Below are positions 16,014-25,362 of a DNA stretch of 64,000 bases, piece after piece. Within the stretch, counting starts at the first letter, position 1. The number at the start of each line of letters is the position of its first letter. Under the pieces are notes generated by a model. The model worked only from the letters and a program-made list of their open reading frames with translations. It did no database searches and was not told the DNA's origin. The position numbers and the translations under genes are program-made. Origin of the DNA: Aquimarina sp. Aq78 (GTDB taxonomy: Bacteria; Bacteroidota; Bacteroidia; Flavobacteriales; Flavobacteriaceae); contig NZ_OMKA01000024.1 in NCBI RefSeq assembly GCF_900299525.1, forward strand, positions 1 to 64,000, read 5' to 3'.

Positions 16014-19000
16014 ATGAAAAAATTCTTTACCTCAGGGGCATGTTTATATACCCCCCCTAAATTGAATTTAAAAATGAAACTAACACTGTTATTAACATTC
16101 ATTTCTCTCTTTAAAATTCAGGCAGAATCATATTCTCAAAATACTAGGATTACCATTAATTTGGAATCTGTAAAAGTTATAGAGGTATTAGAGACTATAG
16201 AGTCGTTATCTGAGTTTAAATTTTTGGCAAATGAAAATGTGATAGATCAAAATCGTTTGGTTTCAATAAAAATGAAAAACAAACGAATCTATAAAATATT
16301 GAATCAATTATTTGAAAGTCAAGGAGTAACATATAAAGTTATAGATCGACAAATTATTTTAGTCAAAAATAAACTAAACAATAAGGCTGTTAAAAAGTTA
16401 ATCCCAGAACCAGTTAAGGAAACAAGACAAGAAAAAGAAATCAATGGTACTGTAAAAGATCAACAAGGGATTCCATTAACAGGTGTAAATATAATTATAT
16501 CAGGTACAACTAGAGGAGTACAAACAGATTTTGATGGAAGATATAGTATAAAAGCTTCAATAGGAGATGTATTAGATTTTTCATTTATAGGAATGAAAAC
16601 AGTTTCAATTGCAGTAGGAGATTCATCAACTATTGATATCGTTATGGAAGATGACACTGCAAGTTTAGAAGAAGTAGTAGTAACTGCCTTAGGAATTAAA
16701 AGGGAGGCCAAAAAATTAGGATACTCAATACAAACGGTAGACGGCGAAGAATTAACAAAAGTTAGAAATGTTAATGTAGTTAATAATCTTGCAGGTAGAG
16801 TAACTGGTGTTCAGGTTAATCAAAACGGGACAGGTATAGGAGGATCTGCGTCGGTTACCGTTAGAGGTGTTACTTCATTAGTACCAGGACAAAACTCGGC
16901 GTTGATTGTTGTAGATGGTGTTGTTTTGGATGGAGGTAGTTTAGGAGAAGGAAGTTTTTCCGGAGGCCTGGATTATGGAAATGCATTATCCGATATAAAT
17001 TCTGATGATGTTGAAAGTATTAACATTTTAAAAGGAGGGAATGCCACTGCACTTTATGGTTACAGAGGTTCTGCAGGGGTTATTGTAATTACAACAAAGA
17101 AAGGTAAAGCAGGCAGAATTAAAGTTGATCTTTCTTCTTCAGTGACTTTTGATAATGTATTAGTAGCCCCTAAACTACAGAATAGTTATGGGCAAGGTCG
17201 TTTTGATGCTGCTACAGGACAGTTGGTTTATGATATTACCAGACCCGGTAGTTGGGGACCTGCACTAGACGGTAGTCAGCAAACACGATTTGACGGTGTA
17301 GGTACTGCTCCTTACAGTGGTAATCCCGATGATTTTAAAGATTTTTATGGAACAGGTTTAACCATGATAAATTCTGTAGGCTTATCTGGAGGGTCTGAAA
17401 TTATAGATTATAGATTGTCTTATTCTAATTTATTTAATAAGCCTGTTTTATCTGGGAGTGATTATAAACGTCAATCTTTGTCGTTAAATACAAATACCAA
17501 TGTGACAGATAAATTAAAAGTACAAGCTAAAATTGCGTATGTAAAAAATACAGCAATTAATAGAGCTGATATAACAGATGGACAGGCAAATACAGTTCGA
17601 AGCTTGATTTTAAAACCTAGAAACATTTCTAATGCAGATTTAGAAGCCAATTATATTAATCCTGATGGTACACCAAATAATTTTGGAGGATCTTCATTTA
17701 CAATGAATCCTTACTATGCAATCAACACTAAGTTGAATGAAGATACCAAAAACAGGTATACAGGATTAATAAGTGCAACATATAAACTTACCGATGATTT
17801 ATCTGCTACTGCTAGATATTCTCAGGATCAAAGTAATTATGCAGCTTCTATATTCAAAGGTCGAGGGGTTTTTGATAATGCACCTTCAGGGCAATTAGTA
17901 GAAATCACACAGCAAACTACCACATCAAATTATGATTTCTTATTATCATATAATGGGTATTTAACAGAAAAAATATCTGTAAACTCAACTGTAGGATATA
18001 GTGGTTTTGAGAACAGAGCAAAATCTACAACTGTGCAAGCATCGGATTTATTAGATCCTTCACTTTTTTCAGTAAATAATTTTGGAACTAAAGGAGCTAG
18101 TACGAGATTAAGTAATCTTAAATCTCAATCTTTATTTGGTTCGGTCCAATTTGGATTTAATGATTTTGCATTTGTTGAAGTAACGGGAAGAAATGATTGG
18201 AGTTCTACATTACCAGTAGATAGTTTTTCATTTTTTTACCCTTCTGTAGGAACGAGTTTTTTATTGCATGATATTTTTGGTATTGATAGTGATAAGGTTA
18301 ATCTTATAAAACTTAGAGCAAGTTGGGCAAAAACAGGAAATGCAACACTGCCTTACAGATTGGCTCCCGTATATAATGTATCTTCTGCTCCGTATAATGG
18401 ACTTACATTATTTTACTTTGGAGACCCTAATTTAACACAGGGACAAGCAGAAGAAGGAGCTGCTCCAGGAACCGTAATACCTAATAAAGATCTAAAAGCC
18501 GAATTGTCATCAGAATATGAGTTGGGTATGGATGTTAAACTATTTAATAATCGATTAGGATTAGATGTTACATACTATAATAAGGAAACAAAAAATCAGA
18601 TATTATCAATCTCATTACCCTCTACTACAGGAGCGCAGAGCAAAATAATTAATGCAGGTTTGGTTTCTAATAAAGGAGTAGAGATCGCTTTAACAGCAAC
18701 CCCTATAAAATCGACAAATTTTGAATGGAATACAGCTTTTAATTTTAGTAAAAATGAAAATAGAATAGAAAAGCTTGTAGAAGAACTACCCACTGCTATT
18801 ATAGCAAGACAATTTAATGATGTTATACAATTAACTGCCACCGAAGGGAATGTGTATGGAGATTTGGTTGGTCCATCATTTTCTCGGGATGATCAGGGAC
18901 GTGTGATTTATGATAGTGATGGTTTGCCAGTTGTTGGAGAAAATAAAATCATAGGAAATGTTACTCCGGATTTCTTACTAGGAATTAATAATTCATTTTC

Positions 19001-19505
19001 ATATAAAAACATAGAACTTGGATTTTTGATTGATATTAAATCAGGAGGAGATGTTTTCTCATTTACTGATTTTGTGGCCAGTACAAATGGTAACGATATT
19101 AGAACCTTAGAAGGAAGAGAGTTTTATACAGGAGGTAATGGTATTATGGTACCAAGTAATGCCGTTGTAGATGGTACATTATCTCCAAGTGTTGCTGCTA
19201 GAGGAGTTGATCCGGCAACATATTATCAAAGATTAGGTAATATCTCTGAAAATTGGATTTCTGATGGTAGTTATGTTAAACTAAGACAAGTATCGTTAAC
19301 GTATAATTTCCCTTCTAGTATTTTAGATAGATTTTCGATTGCAAATATGTCTATAAGCTACATTGGTAGAAACTTAGCGATTCTTCATAAGAATACACAA
19401 AATTTTGATCCGGAAGTTGGTTTTAATACCTCTATCCAAGGAATTGAAATTTATGATTTTCCTTCTACCTCTAGCCATGGTGTAAAGTTAAACTTGTCAT
19501 TTTAA
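16014..19505 (+). CDS. SusC/RagA-family TonB-dependent transporter with STN domain
   Basis: Outer-membrane active transporter for glycan oligomers. 1163 residues. After a signal peptide (hydrophobic 21-38, ending near QAES) there is an STN signalling domain (about 45-118, TRITINLESVKVIEVLETI). A carboxypeptidase-regulatory-like beta domain (about 142-215, EINGTVKDQQGIPLTGVNI) follows, then the TonB box/plug with ALGIKREAKKLGYSIQ and a 22-stranded barrel ending in VKLNLSF. The STN domain links it to the FecR/ECF pair next door, which marks it as a signal-transducing receptor. It pairs with the SusD gene 21 bp downstream. Confidence 0.95.
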   Translation: MKKFFTSGACLYTPPKLNLKMKLTLLLTFISLFKIQAESYSQNTRITINLESVKVIEVLETIESLSEFKFLANENVIDQNRLVSIKMKNKRIYKILNQLFESQGVTYKVIDRQIILVKNKLNNKAVKKLIPEPVKETRQEKEINGTVKDQQGIPLTGVNIIISGTTRGVQTDFDGRYSIKASIGDVLDFSFIGMKTVSIAVGDSSTIDIVMEDDTASLEEVVVTALGIKREAKKLGYSIQTVDGEELTKVRNVNVVNNLAGRVTGVQVNQNGTGIGGSASVTVRGVTSLVPGQNSALIVVDGVVLDGGSLGEGSFSGGLDYGNALSDINSDDVESINILKGGNATALYGYRGSAGVIVITTKKGKAGRIKVDLSSSVTFDNVLVAPKLQNSYGQGRFDAATGQLVYDITRPGSWGPALDGSQQTRFDGVGTAPYSGNPDDFKDFYGTGLTMINSVGLSGGSEIIDYRLSYSNLFNKPVLSGSDYKRQSLSLNTNTNVTDKLKVQAKIAYVKNTAINRADITDGQANTVRSLILKPRNISNADLEANYINPDGTPNNFGGSSFTMNPYYAINTKLNEDTKNRYTGLISATYKLTDDLSATARYSQDQSNYAASIFKGRGVFDNAPSGQLVEITQQTTTSNYDFLLSYNGYLTEKISVNSTVGYSGFENRAKSTTVQASDLLDPSLFSVNNFGTKGASTRLSNLKSQSLFGSVQFGFNDFAFVEVTGRNDWSSTLPVDSFSFFYPSVGTSFLLHDIFGIDSDKVNLIKLRASWAKTGNATLPYRLAPVYNVSSAPYNGLTLFYFGDPNLTQGQAEEGAAPGTVIPNKDLKAELSSEYELGMDVKLFNNRLGLDVTYYNKETKNQILSISLPSTTGAQSKIINAGLVSNKGVEIALTATPIKSTNFEWNTAFNFSKNENRIEKLVEELPTAIIARQFNDVIQLTATEGNVYGDLVGPSFSRDDQGRVIYDSDGLPVVGENKIIGNVTPDFLLGINNSFSYKNIELGFLIDIKSGGDVFSFTDFVASTNGNDIRTLEGREFYTGGNGIMVPSNAVVDGTLSPSVAARGVDPATYYQRLGNISENWISDGSYVKLRQVSLTYNFPSSILDRFSIANMSISYIGRNLAILHKNTQNFDPEVGFNTSIQGIEIYDFPSTSSHGVKLNLSF

Positions 19506-19526
19506 TACTAAATAATTTAAAATATT

Positions 19527-21092
19527 ATGAAAAATATTAATAATAAAAATTATTCAAACATTAAAAGACAATTTTTTACTGTTGTATTAATGTTTGGTTT
19601 CTTAATGTCTTCATGTACTAAAGACTTTGAAGAAATAAATATCAACCCTAATTTGCCTGAAGAAAGCGGAGCAGATAACATTATGGGAGGAGTGCAGTAT
19701 TTTACCTTTGCAGAGCCTAGATTTGTGGCATGGAGAGGTAATTTATTATATTCATCACAATTTTCTCATCAATTCTCAACAAGTGTTGCAGGAAGCTGGT
19801 GGGCTGGTGGTGATATATATGATAATGATCAAGGTTGGACCAATGCTGTATTTGATAAATCATTTACAAAGAGTAGTTTGAATCTACGTAATTTACTAAT
19901 CAAATTTGGCGAATTAGAGGATGCCAATGGTCAAGCCGCGACTAAAATTATGATGTCTCTTTTTTATCAAAAAATGACTGATATCTTTGGGAATGTCCCT
20001 TATACCGAAGTTATACTGCCTGAGTTTGAAGTGAATCCTCCAAAATATGACACTCAAAAAGTTATTTATAGAAGCATTTTAGAAGATCTAAAAGCGCAAA
20101 TGGATGCCATAGGAAACTCAACAACAACTATTAGTGGTGATACAGGGGATTTTATATATGGAGGAGATCCTCAAAAGTGGAAAACTTTGGCAAATACATT
20201 GCGATTGCGCATGGCATTAAGAAGTAGAGATGCATTTACAGCAGATGGAGATGGTGCTTTTATTGATAGTGTTATAGCAGATTGTTTATTAAATTCACTA
20301 ATAGACGAAACTAATGAGGCTACACTAATTAGATCTCGTGATGCTCTGGTTAATGGTAATCTAGATGGTGGTTTTGAAGACGTTTATTGGGGATTTGGAA
20401 CTGGTGCAGGAGGTAATGGAGTTACAGGCTCTAAATGGATTTTAACAGATAGACTTGTAAATCTTATGCAAGATAATAATGACCCAAGATTACCAGAAAT
20501 TGCAACTGAGGCAGAAAACGGAGGGTATGTCGGAGGTATGCCTAATGTAAGAGTTGCCCCAACCTGGGAGGATATGTCTAAACCTGGGCCAAAAATAGTA
20601 GGAACATCTTTTTCTGATATTAATGATCAAGTACCTGTAATGGTATTAACAGCAGCTGAGTCTTATTTTTTACAAGCAGAAGCGGCATTGTTAGGGTATG
20701 GAGGAGATGCTAATAGTTTATACCAAAGCGGTATATTGGCTAGTATTAATTTTTGGGGAGGTCAAAATGCTGGTGATTTTATAACAAATGAAACTATTGC
20801 TACATTAAGCGGTCCTACTCAAGATCAGCTTAATCAGGTTTATAACCAAAGATGGTTAGCATCTTTAACAAACGGATATGAAAGTTGGGCATTGGTAAGA
20901 AGAGTAGATTTAATACCACAAATAACCGATAATGTTAATTTTTGGGTAAGTCAACCTAATAATGGTAGCGTTCCTAGAAGATTACGATACTCTAGTACAG
21001 AATCAACCTCTAATAGTGTTAATGTACAAGAAGCAATTAATGCTCAAGGTCCTGATATAATGTCTACAGCTCTTTGGTGGGATGTAAATTAA
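19527..21092 (+). CDS. SusD/RagB-family glycan-binding lipoprotein
   Basis: 521-residue surface lipoprotein lid for the adjacent SusC. The lipobox is FLMSSC, with the lipidated Cys near residue 30 followed by TKDFEEININPN, a start typical of SusD proteins. The body has TPR-type helices, for example MMSLFYQKMTDIFGNVPYTE and AAESYFLQAEAAL, characteristic of the family (SusD-like_2 style). No substrate can be read from the sequence, but the GH20 gene downstream suggests hexosamine glycans. Confidence 0.93.
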   Translation: MKNINNKNYSNIKRQFFTVVLMFGFLMSSCTKDFEEININPNLPEESGADNIMGGVQYFTFAEPRFVAWRGNLLYSSQFSHQFSTSVAGSWWAGGDIYDNDQGWTNAVFDKSFTKSSLNLRNLLIKFGELEDANGQAATKIMMSLFYQKMTDIFGNVPYTEVILPEFEVNPPKYDTQKVIYRSILEDLKAQMDAIGNSTTTISGDTGDFIYGGDPQKWKTLANTLRLRMALRSRDAFTADGDGAFIDSVIADCLLNSLIDETNEATLIRSRDALVNGNLDGGFEDVYWGFGTGAGGNGVTGSKWILTDRLVNLMQDNNDPRLPEIATEAENGGYVGGMPNVRVAPTWEDMSKPGPKIVGTSFSDINDQVPVMVLTAAESYFLQAEAALLGYGGDANSLYQSGILASINFWGGQNAGDFITNETIATLSGPTQDQLNQVYNQRWLASLTNGYESWALVRRVDLIPQITDNVNFWVSQPNNGSVPRRLRYSSTESTSNSVNVQEAINAQGPDIMSTALWWDVN

Positions 21093-21373
21093 TTTACCAT
21101 TTATAATAGAGTATAAATGAATGCCAGATTAAGTTTTTAAGAATGACTATTTTTCAGAATTAATTTCAGAAAATAGAAAAGTGTTTTTTGTAGTCATGAT
21201 TATTGCAAATTTTGTATAAGAATAATGATATAAAAAATTACGATATACATGCAATAAACTTAGTCTGGTAATTTATGCTATAATTCATTCTTTTAATGAA
21301 TATAGAAAGGATTATCGTTTTCACTACTTAATCATCAAACCACAGAAATTTGAAGTAAAATGCAATACGAGTT

Positions 21374-23422
21374 ATGAAAAATATTAAAAAAATTATATTA
21401 ATTTTTGTTTTTATAGCATCATGTTTTCACACTAACGCGCAAGTTGAACTGTTAGAAAAATATGATTTAATGCCTTGGCCAAAAGAAATTAAAGAGAACG
21501 GTCAAAAATTTATCATTAAAGAAGATTTTACGATTGCAGTAAATAAAGATGATATTAATTCTAAAATAGTTAATGCAACAACAAAATTTCTAAGAAGATT
21601 GTCTGGTAGAACTGGAGTATTCATTGAAGAAGGGTTTGCGACAACAACTTCTATAACTAAGACCCCATCTTTATTTATAGATTATAATAGAGAAGGTAAA
21701 TTAGAATTAAATGAAGACGAATCGTATGAACTTTCAATATTAAATAACCAAGTAACCTTAACAGCGATAACAGATATAGGTATAATAAGAGGATTGGAAA
21801 CCTTATTACAGCTTAATGCTCATACTAAAACCGAATATTTTTTTCATGGAGTTGATATTAAAGATGCGCCCAGATTTCCCTGGAGAGGTTTAATGATAGA
21901 TGTCGCCAGGCATTATGAACCACTAGAAGTGCTAAAAAATAACTTAGATGCCATGGCTGCTGTAAAAATGAATGTTTTTCATTGGCATTTAACCGAGGAT
22001 CAGGGTTTTAGAGTAGAGATAAAATCAAGGCCTAAATTTCATCAATTAGCATCAGATGGACAATACTATACCCATGAACAGATAAAAGAATTAGTAGCGT
22101 ATGCATCCAACTTAGGAATTAGAGTTGTCCCCGAATTTGATATACCAGGTCATGCAACTTCTTGGTTAGTAGCATATCCAGAAATGGCAAGTAAGGATAC
22201 CATCTATAAAATAGAAAGGTATGCAGGTATTTTTAATCCTACTTTGGATCCTACAAAAGAAGTTACCTACCAAATCATTACTGATGTGTTTTCAGAAATA
22301 GCTCCGCTTTTTCCTGATAAATATTTCCATATTGGAGGTGATGAAAATGAAGGTAAGCATTGGGATGAAAACGATAAAATTCAAGAATTTAAGAAGAAGA
22401 ATAATATAAAGGATAACCATGAATTGCAAGCGTATTTTAATATTAAAATTCAAAAAATATTAAAAGAGCAAGGAAAAATCATGATGGGATGGGACGAAAT
22501 TTTGCAACCAACTTTGCCCAAAGATGTTGTTATACACTCCTGGAGAGGTAAAGAAGCTATGTTAAAGGCAGCTAAGCAAGGCTATAAAACGGTATTATCC
22601 AAAGGGTATTATATAGATTTATTAAAATCTATTAAACATCATTATGCAAATGAACCAATTTCAAAAGATCATGGTTTAACAGAAGAACAACTAAAAAACA
22701 TTTTGGGAGGAGAAGCAACAATGTGGGGAGAATTAGTTACCCCTGTTTCTATAGATTCTAGAATTTGGCCTAGAACAGCTGCAATTGCAGAAAAACTGTG
22801 GTCATCTAATGAGGTTAATGATGCGGATAATATGCTTAAAAGATTAGAGAGTGTTAATTATAGATTAGAAGAATTAGGAATTTCGCATATAAGAAATAGA
22901 AATGTAATTTTAAGGAACATTAGTAATAATCAAGACCTAAAATCATTGATTAATCTCACAAAAATTTGTGAACCACTAAAAGCATATCAAAGAAATAAAG
23001 GAGGAATCCAGTATAAATCGTATTCACCATTTACGCAATTTGTAGACGCATGTAACACAGATGCTATTGATGCTATACTATTTAATAAAAGTGTAAAAAA
23101 ATATTTAAAATCTAGAGCAGATAGTGGTAAAAAGGAGGTTATATCGATGCTTGACAAATGGATAACAAATCATACTGATTTCAATGAAATAAATAATAAT
23201 CCAACATTAGCAAAATTAGAACCTTTATCTTCAAAATTAGCAGAACTATCATCCATTCTAAAAAAAGGAATAGCTAGAGGAAGCATAAACAAAACTGAGC
23301 ATCAAAAATCAATAGGCATTATTGATTTTCTTAGTAAGCCAATTGTTGACACAGAACTCGTAATAATACCAGCAATTAAAGAACTAATCACAAGTATAGA
23401 AATTAAAAATGTAAAACCTTAA
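21374..23422 (+). CDS. GH20 beta-N-acetylhexosaminidase
   Basis: Exo-acting enzyme that removes terminal beta-GlcNAc or beta-GalNAc. 682 residues. A signal peptide ends near residue 23 (an IASC sequence could alternatively be a lipobox). The GH20b N-terminal domain covers about 30-160. The catalytic barrel starts at FPWRGLMIDVARHYEP (168-183), has NVFHWHLTEDQGFR (200-213), and the catalytic pair Asp323-Glu324 in HIGGDENEGKHW. The last 150 residues are an extension beyond the barrel. A 281-bp gap separates it from susD, so it may have its own promoter. Confidence 0.94.
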   Translation: MKNIKKIILIFVFIASCFHTNAQVELLEKYDLMPWPKEIKENGQKFIIKEDFTIAVNKDDINSKIVNATTKFLRRLSGRTGVFIEEGFATTTSITKTPSLFIDYNREGKLELNEDESYELSILNNQVTLTAITDIGIIRGLETLLQLNAHTKTEYFFHGVDIKDAPRFPWRGLMIDVARHYEPLEVLKNNLDAMAAVKMNVFHWHLTEDQGFRVEIKSRPKFHQLASDGQYYTHEQIKELVAYASNLGIRVVPEFDIPGHATSWLVAYPEMASKDTIYKIERYAGIFNPTLDPTKEVTYQIITDVFSEIAPLFPDKYFHIGGDENEGKHWDENDKIQEFKKKNNIKDNHELQAYFNIKIQKILKEQGKIMMGWDEILQPTLPKDVVIHSWRGKEAMLKAAKQGYKTVLSKGYYIDLLKSIKHHYANEPISKDHGLTEEQLKNILGGEATMWGELVTPVSIDSRIWPRTAAIAEKLWSSNEVNDADNMLKRLESVNYRLEELGISHIRNRNVILRNISNNQDLKSLINLTKICEPLKAYQRNKGGIQYKSYSPFTQFVDACNTDAIDAILFNKSVKKYLKSRADSGKKEVISMLDKWITNHTDFNEINNNPTLAKLEPLSSKLAELSSILKKGIARGSINKTEHQKSIGIIDFLSKPIVDTELVIIPAIKELITSIEIKNVKP

Positions 23423-23426
23423 TATA

Positions 23427-24299
23427 TTGAAAAATACTATAATGTTCACAGTAATACTTTTTGGAGCAATTATTTTTAATTCGTGTAATAAAAAAGAAAA
23501 ACTTATTGATAATAGTAACGATTTTACTAAAGAATATGAGTTTACCAAAGGTATCGAAGGTCCGGCAGTAGATAGTAAAGGAAATCTATATGCGGTTAAT
23601 TTTAAAGAAGAAGGCACAATAGGTGTTGTTAATAGCAAAGGAGAAAGCTCCTTATTTGTAAAATTACCTACAGGTAGCATTGGTAACGGAATTCGTTTTG
23701 ACGAATCCGATAATATGTATATAGCAGATTATACAAATCATAACATACTGTTTTTAAAAAATGGATCAAAAGAAGTTGTTGTTTTTTCTCATGACTCTAC
23801 AATGAACCAACCAAATGATATTGCTATTTCTTCTAATAGAACCTTGTATGCAAGTGATCCTAACTGGAAAAATGGAACAGGTAATTTATGGATGACCTCT
23901 AATCGAAAGCTTGTTTTGGTAGAAAAAAATATGGGAACAACTAATGGTATAGAAGTTAGCCCTGATGGGAAGAGATTGTATGTTAATGAATCTATACAAC
24001 GAAACATTTGGGTTTATGATATAATGGATAACGGCCAGCCCGTTAATAAAAGAATATTCAAGACATTCAAAGATTTTGGCTTAGACGGTATGAGATGTGA
24101 TGCTAAAGGAAATTTATATGTGTGTAGATATGATAAAGGAACTGTATTAGTATTATCACCCGAAGGTAAAGAGCTAAGAGAAGTACAACTAAAAGGAAAA
24201 AAACCAACTAATATCGCTTTTGGAGGGGAAAATAATACTCAATGTTTTGTAACAATGGCAGATAGAGGATGTTTTGAGACATTCTTTTCTCAAAAATGA
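23427..24299 (+). CDS. SMP-30/gluconolactonase-like beta-propeller lipoprotein
   Basis: 290 residues from a TTG start at 23427, 4 bp after the GH20 stop; an ATG at 23442 is an alternative. A lipobox (IIFNSC, then NKKEK) indicates a lipoprotein. Propeller-type repeats are visible: GIEGPAVDSKGNLYAVN, GNGIRFDESDNMYIADY, PNDIAISSNRTLYASD, NGIEVSPDGKRLYVNES and DGMRCDAKGNLYVCRY. The pattern matches the SMP-30/gluconolaconase/NHL fold. It may hydrolyse a sugar lactone, which would fit the sugar-acid genes downstream, or only bind ligand. Confidence 0.8.
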   Translation: MKNTIMFTVILFGAIIFNSCNKKEKLIDNSNDFTKEYEFTKGIEGPAVDSKGNLYAVNFKEEGTIGVVNSKGESSLFVKLPTGSIGNGIRFDESDNMYIADYTNHNILFLKNGSKEVVVFSHDSTMNQPNDIAISSNRTLYASDPNWKNGTGNLWMTSNRKLVLVEKNMGTTNGIEVSPDGKRLYVNESIQRNIWVYDIMDNGQPVNKRIFKTFKDFGLDGMRCDAKGNLYVCRYDKGTVLVLSPEGKELREVQLKGKKPTNIAFGGENNTQCFVTMADRGCFETFFSQK

Positions 24300-24327
24300 T
24301 TATGCGTTTTTTATAATATAGACCAGT

Positions 24328-25185
24328 ATGGTATATTCTATTATTAAAAAAAAGATTTATTTGTTTTTATTGACTATTCAACTACTAGCCAATTGTAGCT
24401 CTAGTGATAGTGTTATAGATACAAATGCAAATGATCTTGTTGAGTTAAGCACTATCCAGTCAGGTGTGCAGAAGGCATATCCAAAAGGATCTACAAAATC
24501 CCAATATGGATTCTATGCATATGTTCCTTCTGAATATAATATCGCCAACACAGAAAAATACCCTTTATTGATCCACTTACATGGGGGTGGAGCAAGAGGA
24601 GATAGCTCTGTAAACCCAAATGATTTAAATTCTATTTTATTTGACGGTCCTCCGTCATTAATACATAAAAATCAATGGAATCCCAAACATCCTATGATTG
24701 TTGTATCACCCCAATCTCCATCTATTTGGAATACGGAAACCTTGCATAATTTTATTACTTTTTTGGTTGACAATCTAAAGATAGATACGCAGCGAATATA
24801 CATGACAGGATTTAGTATGGGAGGGAAAGGTTGCTATGATTATGTTTCTTCAAAAGGCAATAAATCATATGTAGCGGCCATAGTTCCTATCGCAGGATGG
24901 GGAGATGTGTCAATAGGAAATCAATTTACTAATATTCCTGTTTGGGGATTTCATGGAGATGCAGATAGGATTATTTCACATGATAAATCGATTTTAATGG
25001 TTAATGCAATTAATGCAGAAAACCCAACAACAAAAGCCAAGATAACCATATACTCTGGTGTCGGTCATGACTCTTGGTCTAGGACTTATGACAATACAGG
25101 AAAAGGTAGTGGAAACAGTGCTTATGATCCCTTTGATATTAGCATTTATGAGTGGATGTATTTATACAAAAAGACTGATTTATAA
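24328..25185 (+). CDS. Lipoprotein alpha/beta-hydrolase, putative carbohydrate esterase
   Basis: 285 residues. The lipobox LLANC puts the lipidated residue at Cys23. The fold markers are LLIHLHGGGARGD (80-92, oxyanion region), nucleophile Ser163 in TGFSMGGKG, an acidic residue at Asp211 or Asp213 in FHGDADR, and His247 in GVGHDSW. The arrangement resembles CE1/PHB-depolymerase-like esterases. In this locus it probably removes acyl groups (for example acetate or feruloyl) from glycans at the cell surface. Substrate is inferred only from context. Confidence 0.8.
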   Translation: MVYSIIKKKIYLFLLTIQLLANCSSSDSVIDTNANDLVELSTIQSGVQKAYPKGSTKSQYGFYAYVPSEYNIANTEKYPLLIHLHGGGARGDSSVNPNDLNSILFDGPPSLIHKNQWNPKHPMIVVSPQSPSIWNTETLHNFITFLVDNLKIDTQRIYMTGFSMGGKGCYDYVSSKGNKSYVAAIVPIAGWGDVSIGNQFTNIPVWGFHGDADRIISHDKSILMVNAINAENPTTKAKITIYSGVGHDSWSRTYDNTGKGSGNSAYDPFDISIYEWMYLYKKTDL

Positions 25186-25209
25186 ATGATATTGCTAATA
25201 AAGAATTAT

Positions 25210-25248
25210 AACCTATACAGAATTAGTTATTTATAGGTTGTTGTTTTT
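25210..25248 (+). terminator. Probable terminator after the esterase gene
   Basis: AACCTATA (25210-25217) pairs with TATAGGTT (25232-25239), followed by GTTGTTTTT. It splits the locus into susC-esterase and FG-GAP-SDR parts. Confidence 0.55.
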
Positions 25249-25362
25249 AGCCCCAAGAAGAATTCTTTAGTGAGTAGGTTAATATATATGTTGTAATCCT
25301 ATCGAAATGATTTAATCGATGAATGTATTTATATAATTAATGATTTCTATAATGATAATTAA

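Noticed and set aside
21124..21268. CCAGATTAAGTTT at 21124 and AAACTTAGTCTGG at 21256 as a distant inverted repeat
   Set aside because: One mismatch in 13 bp over a 120-bp separation in AT-rich DNA can arise by chance; no element boundary or gene is associated.
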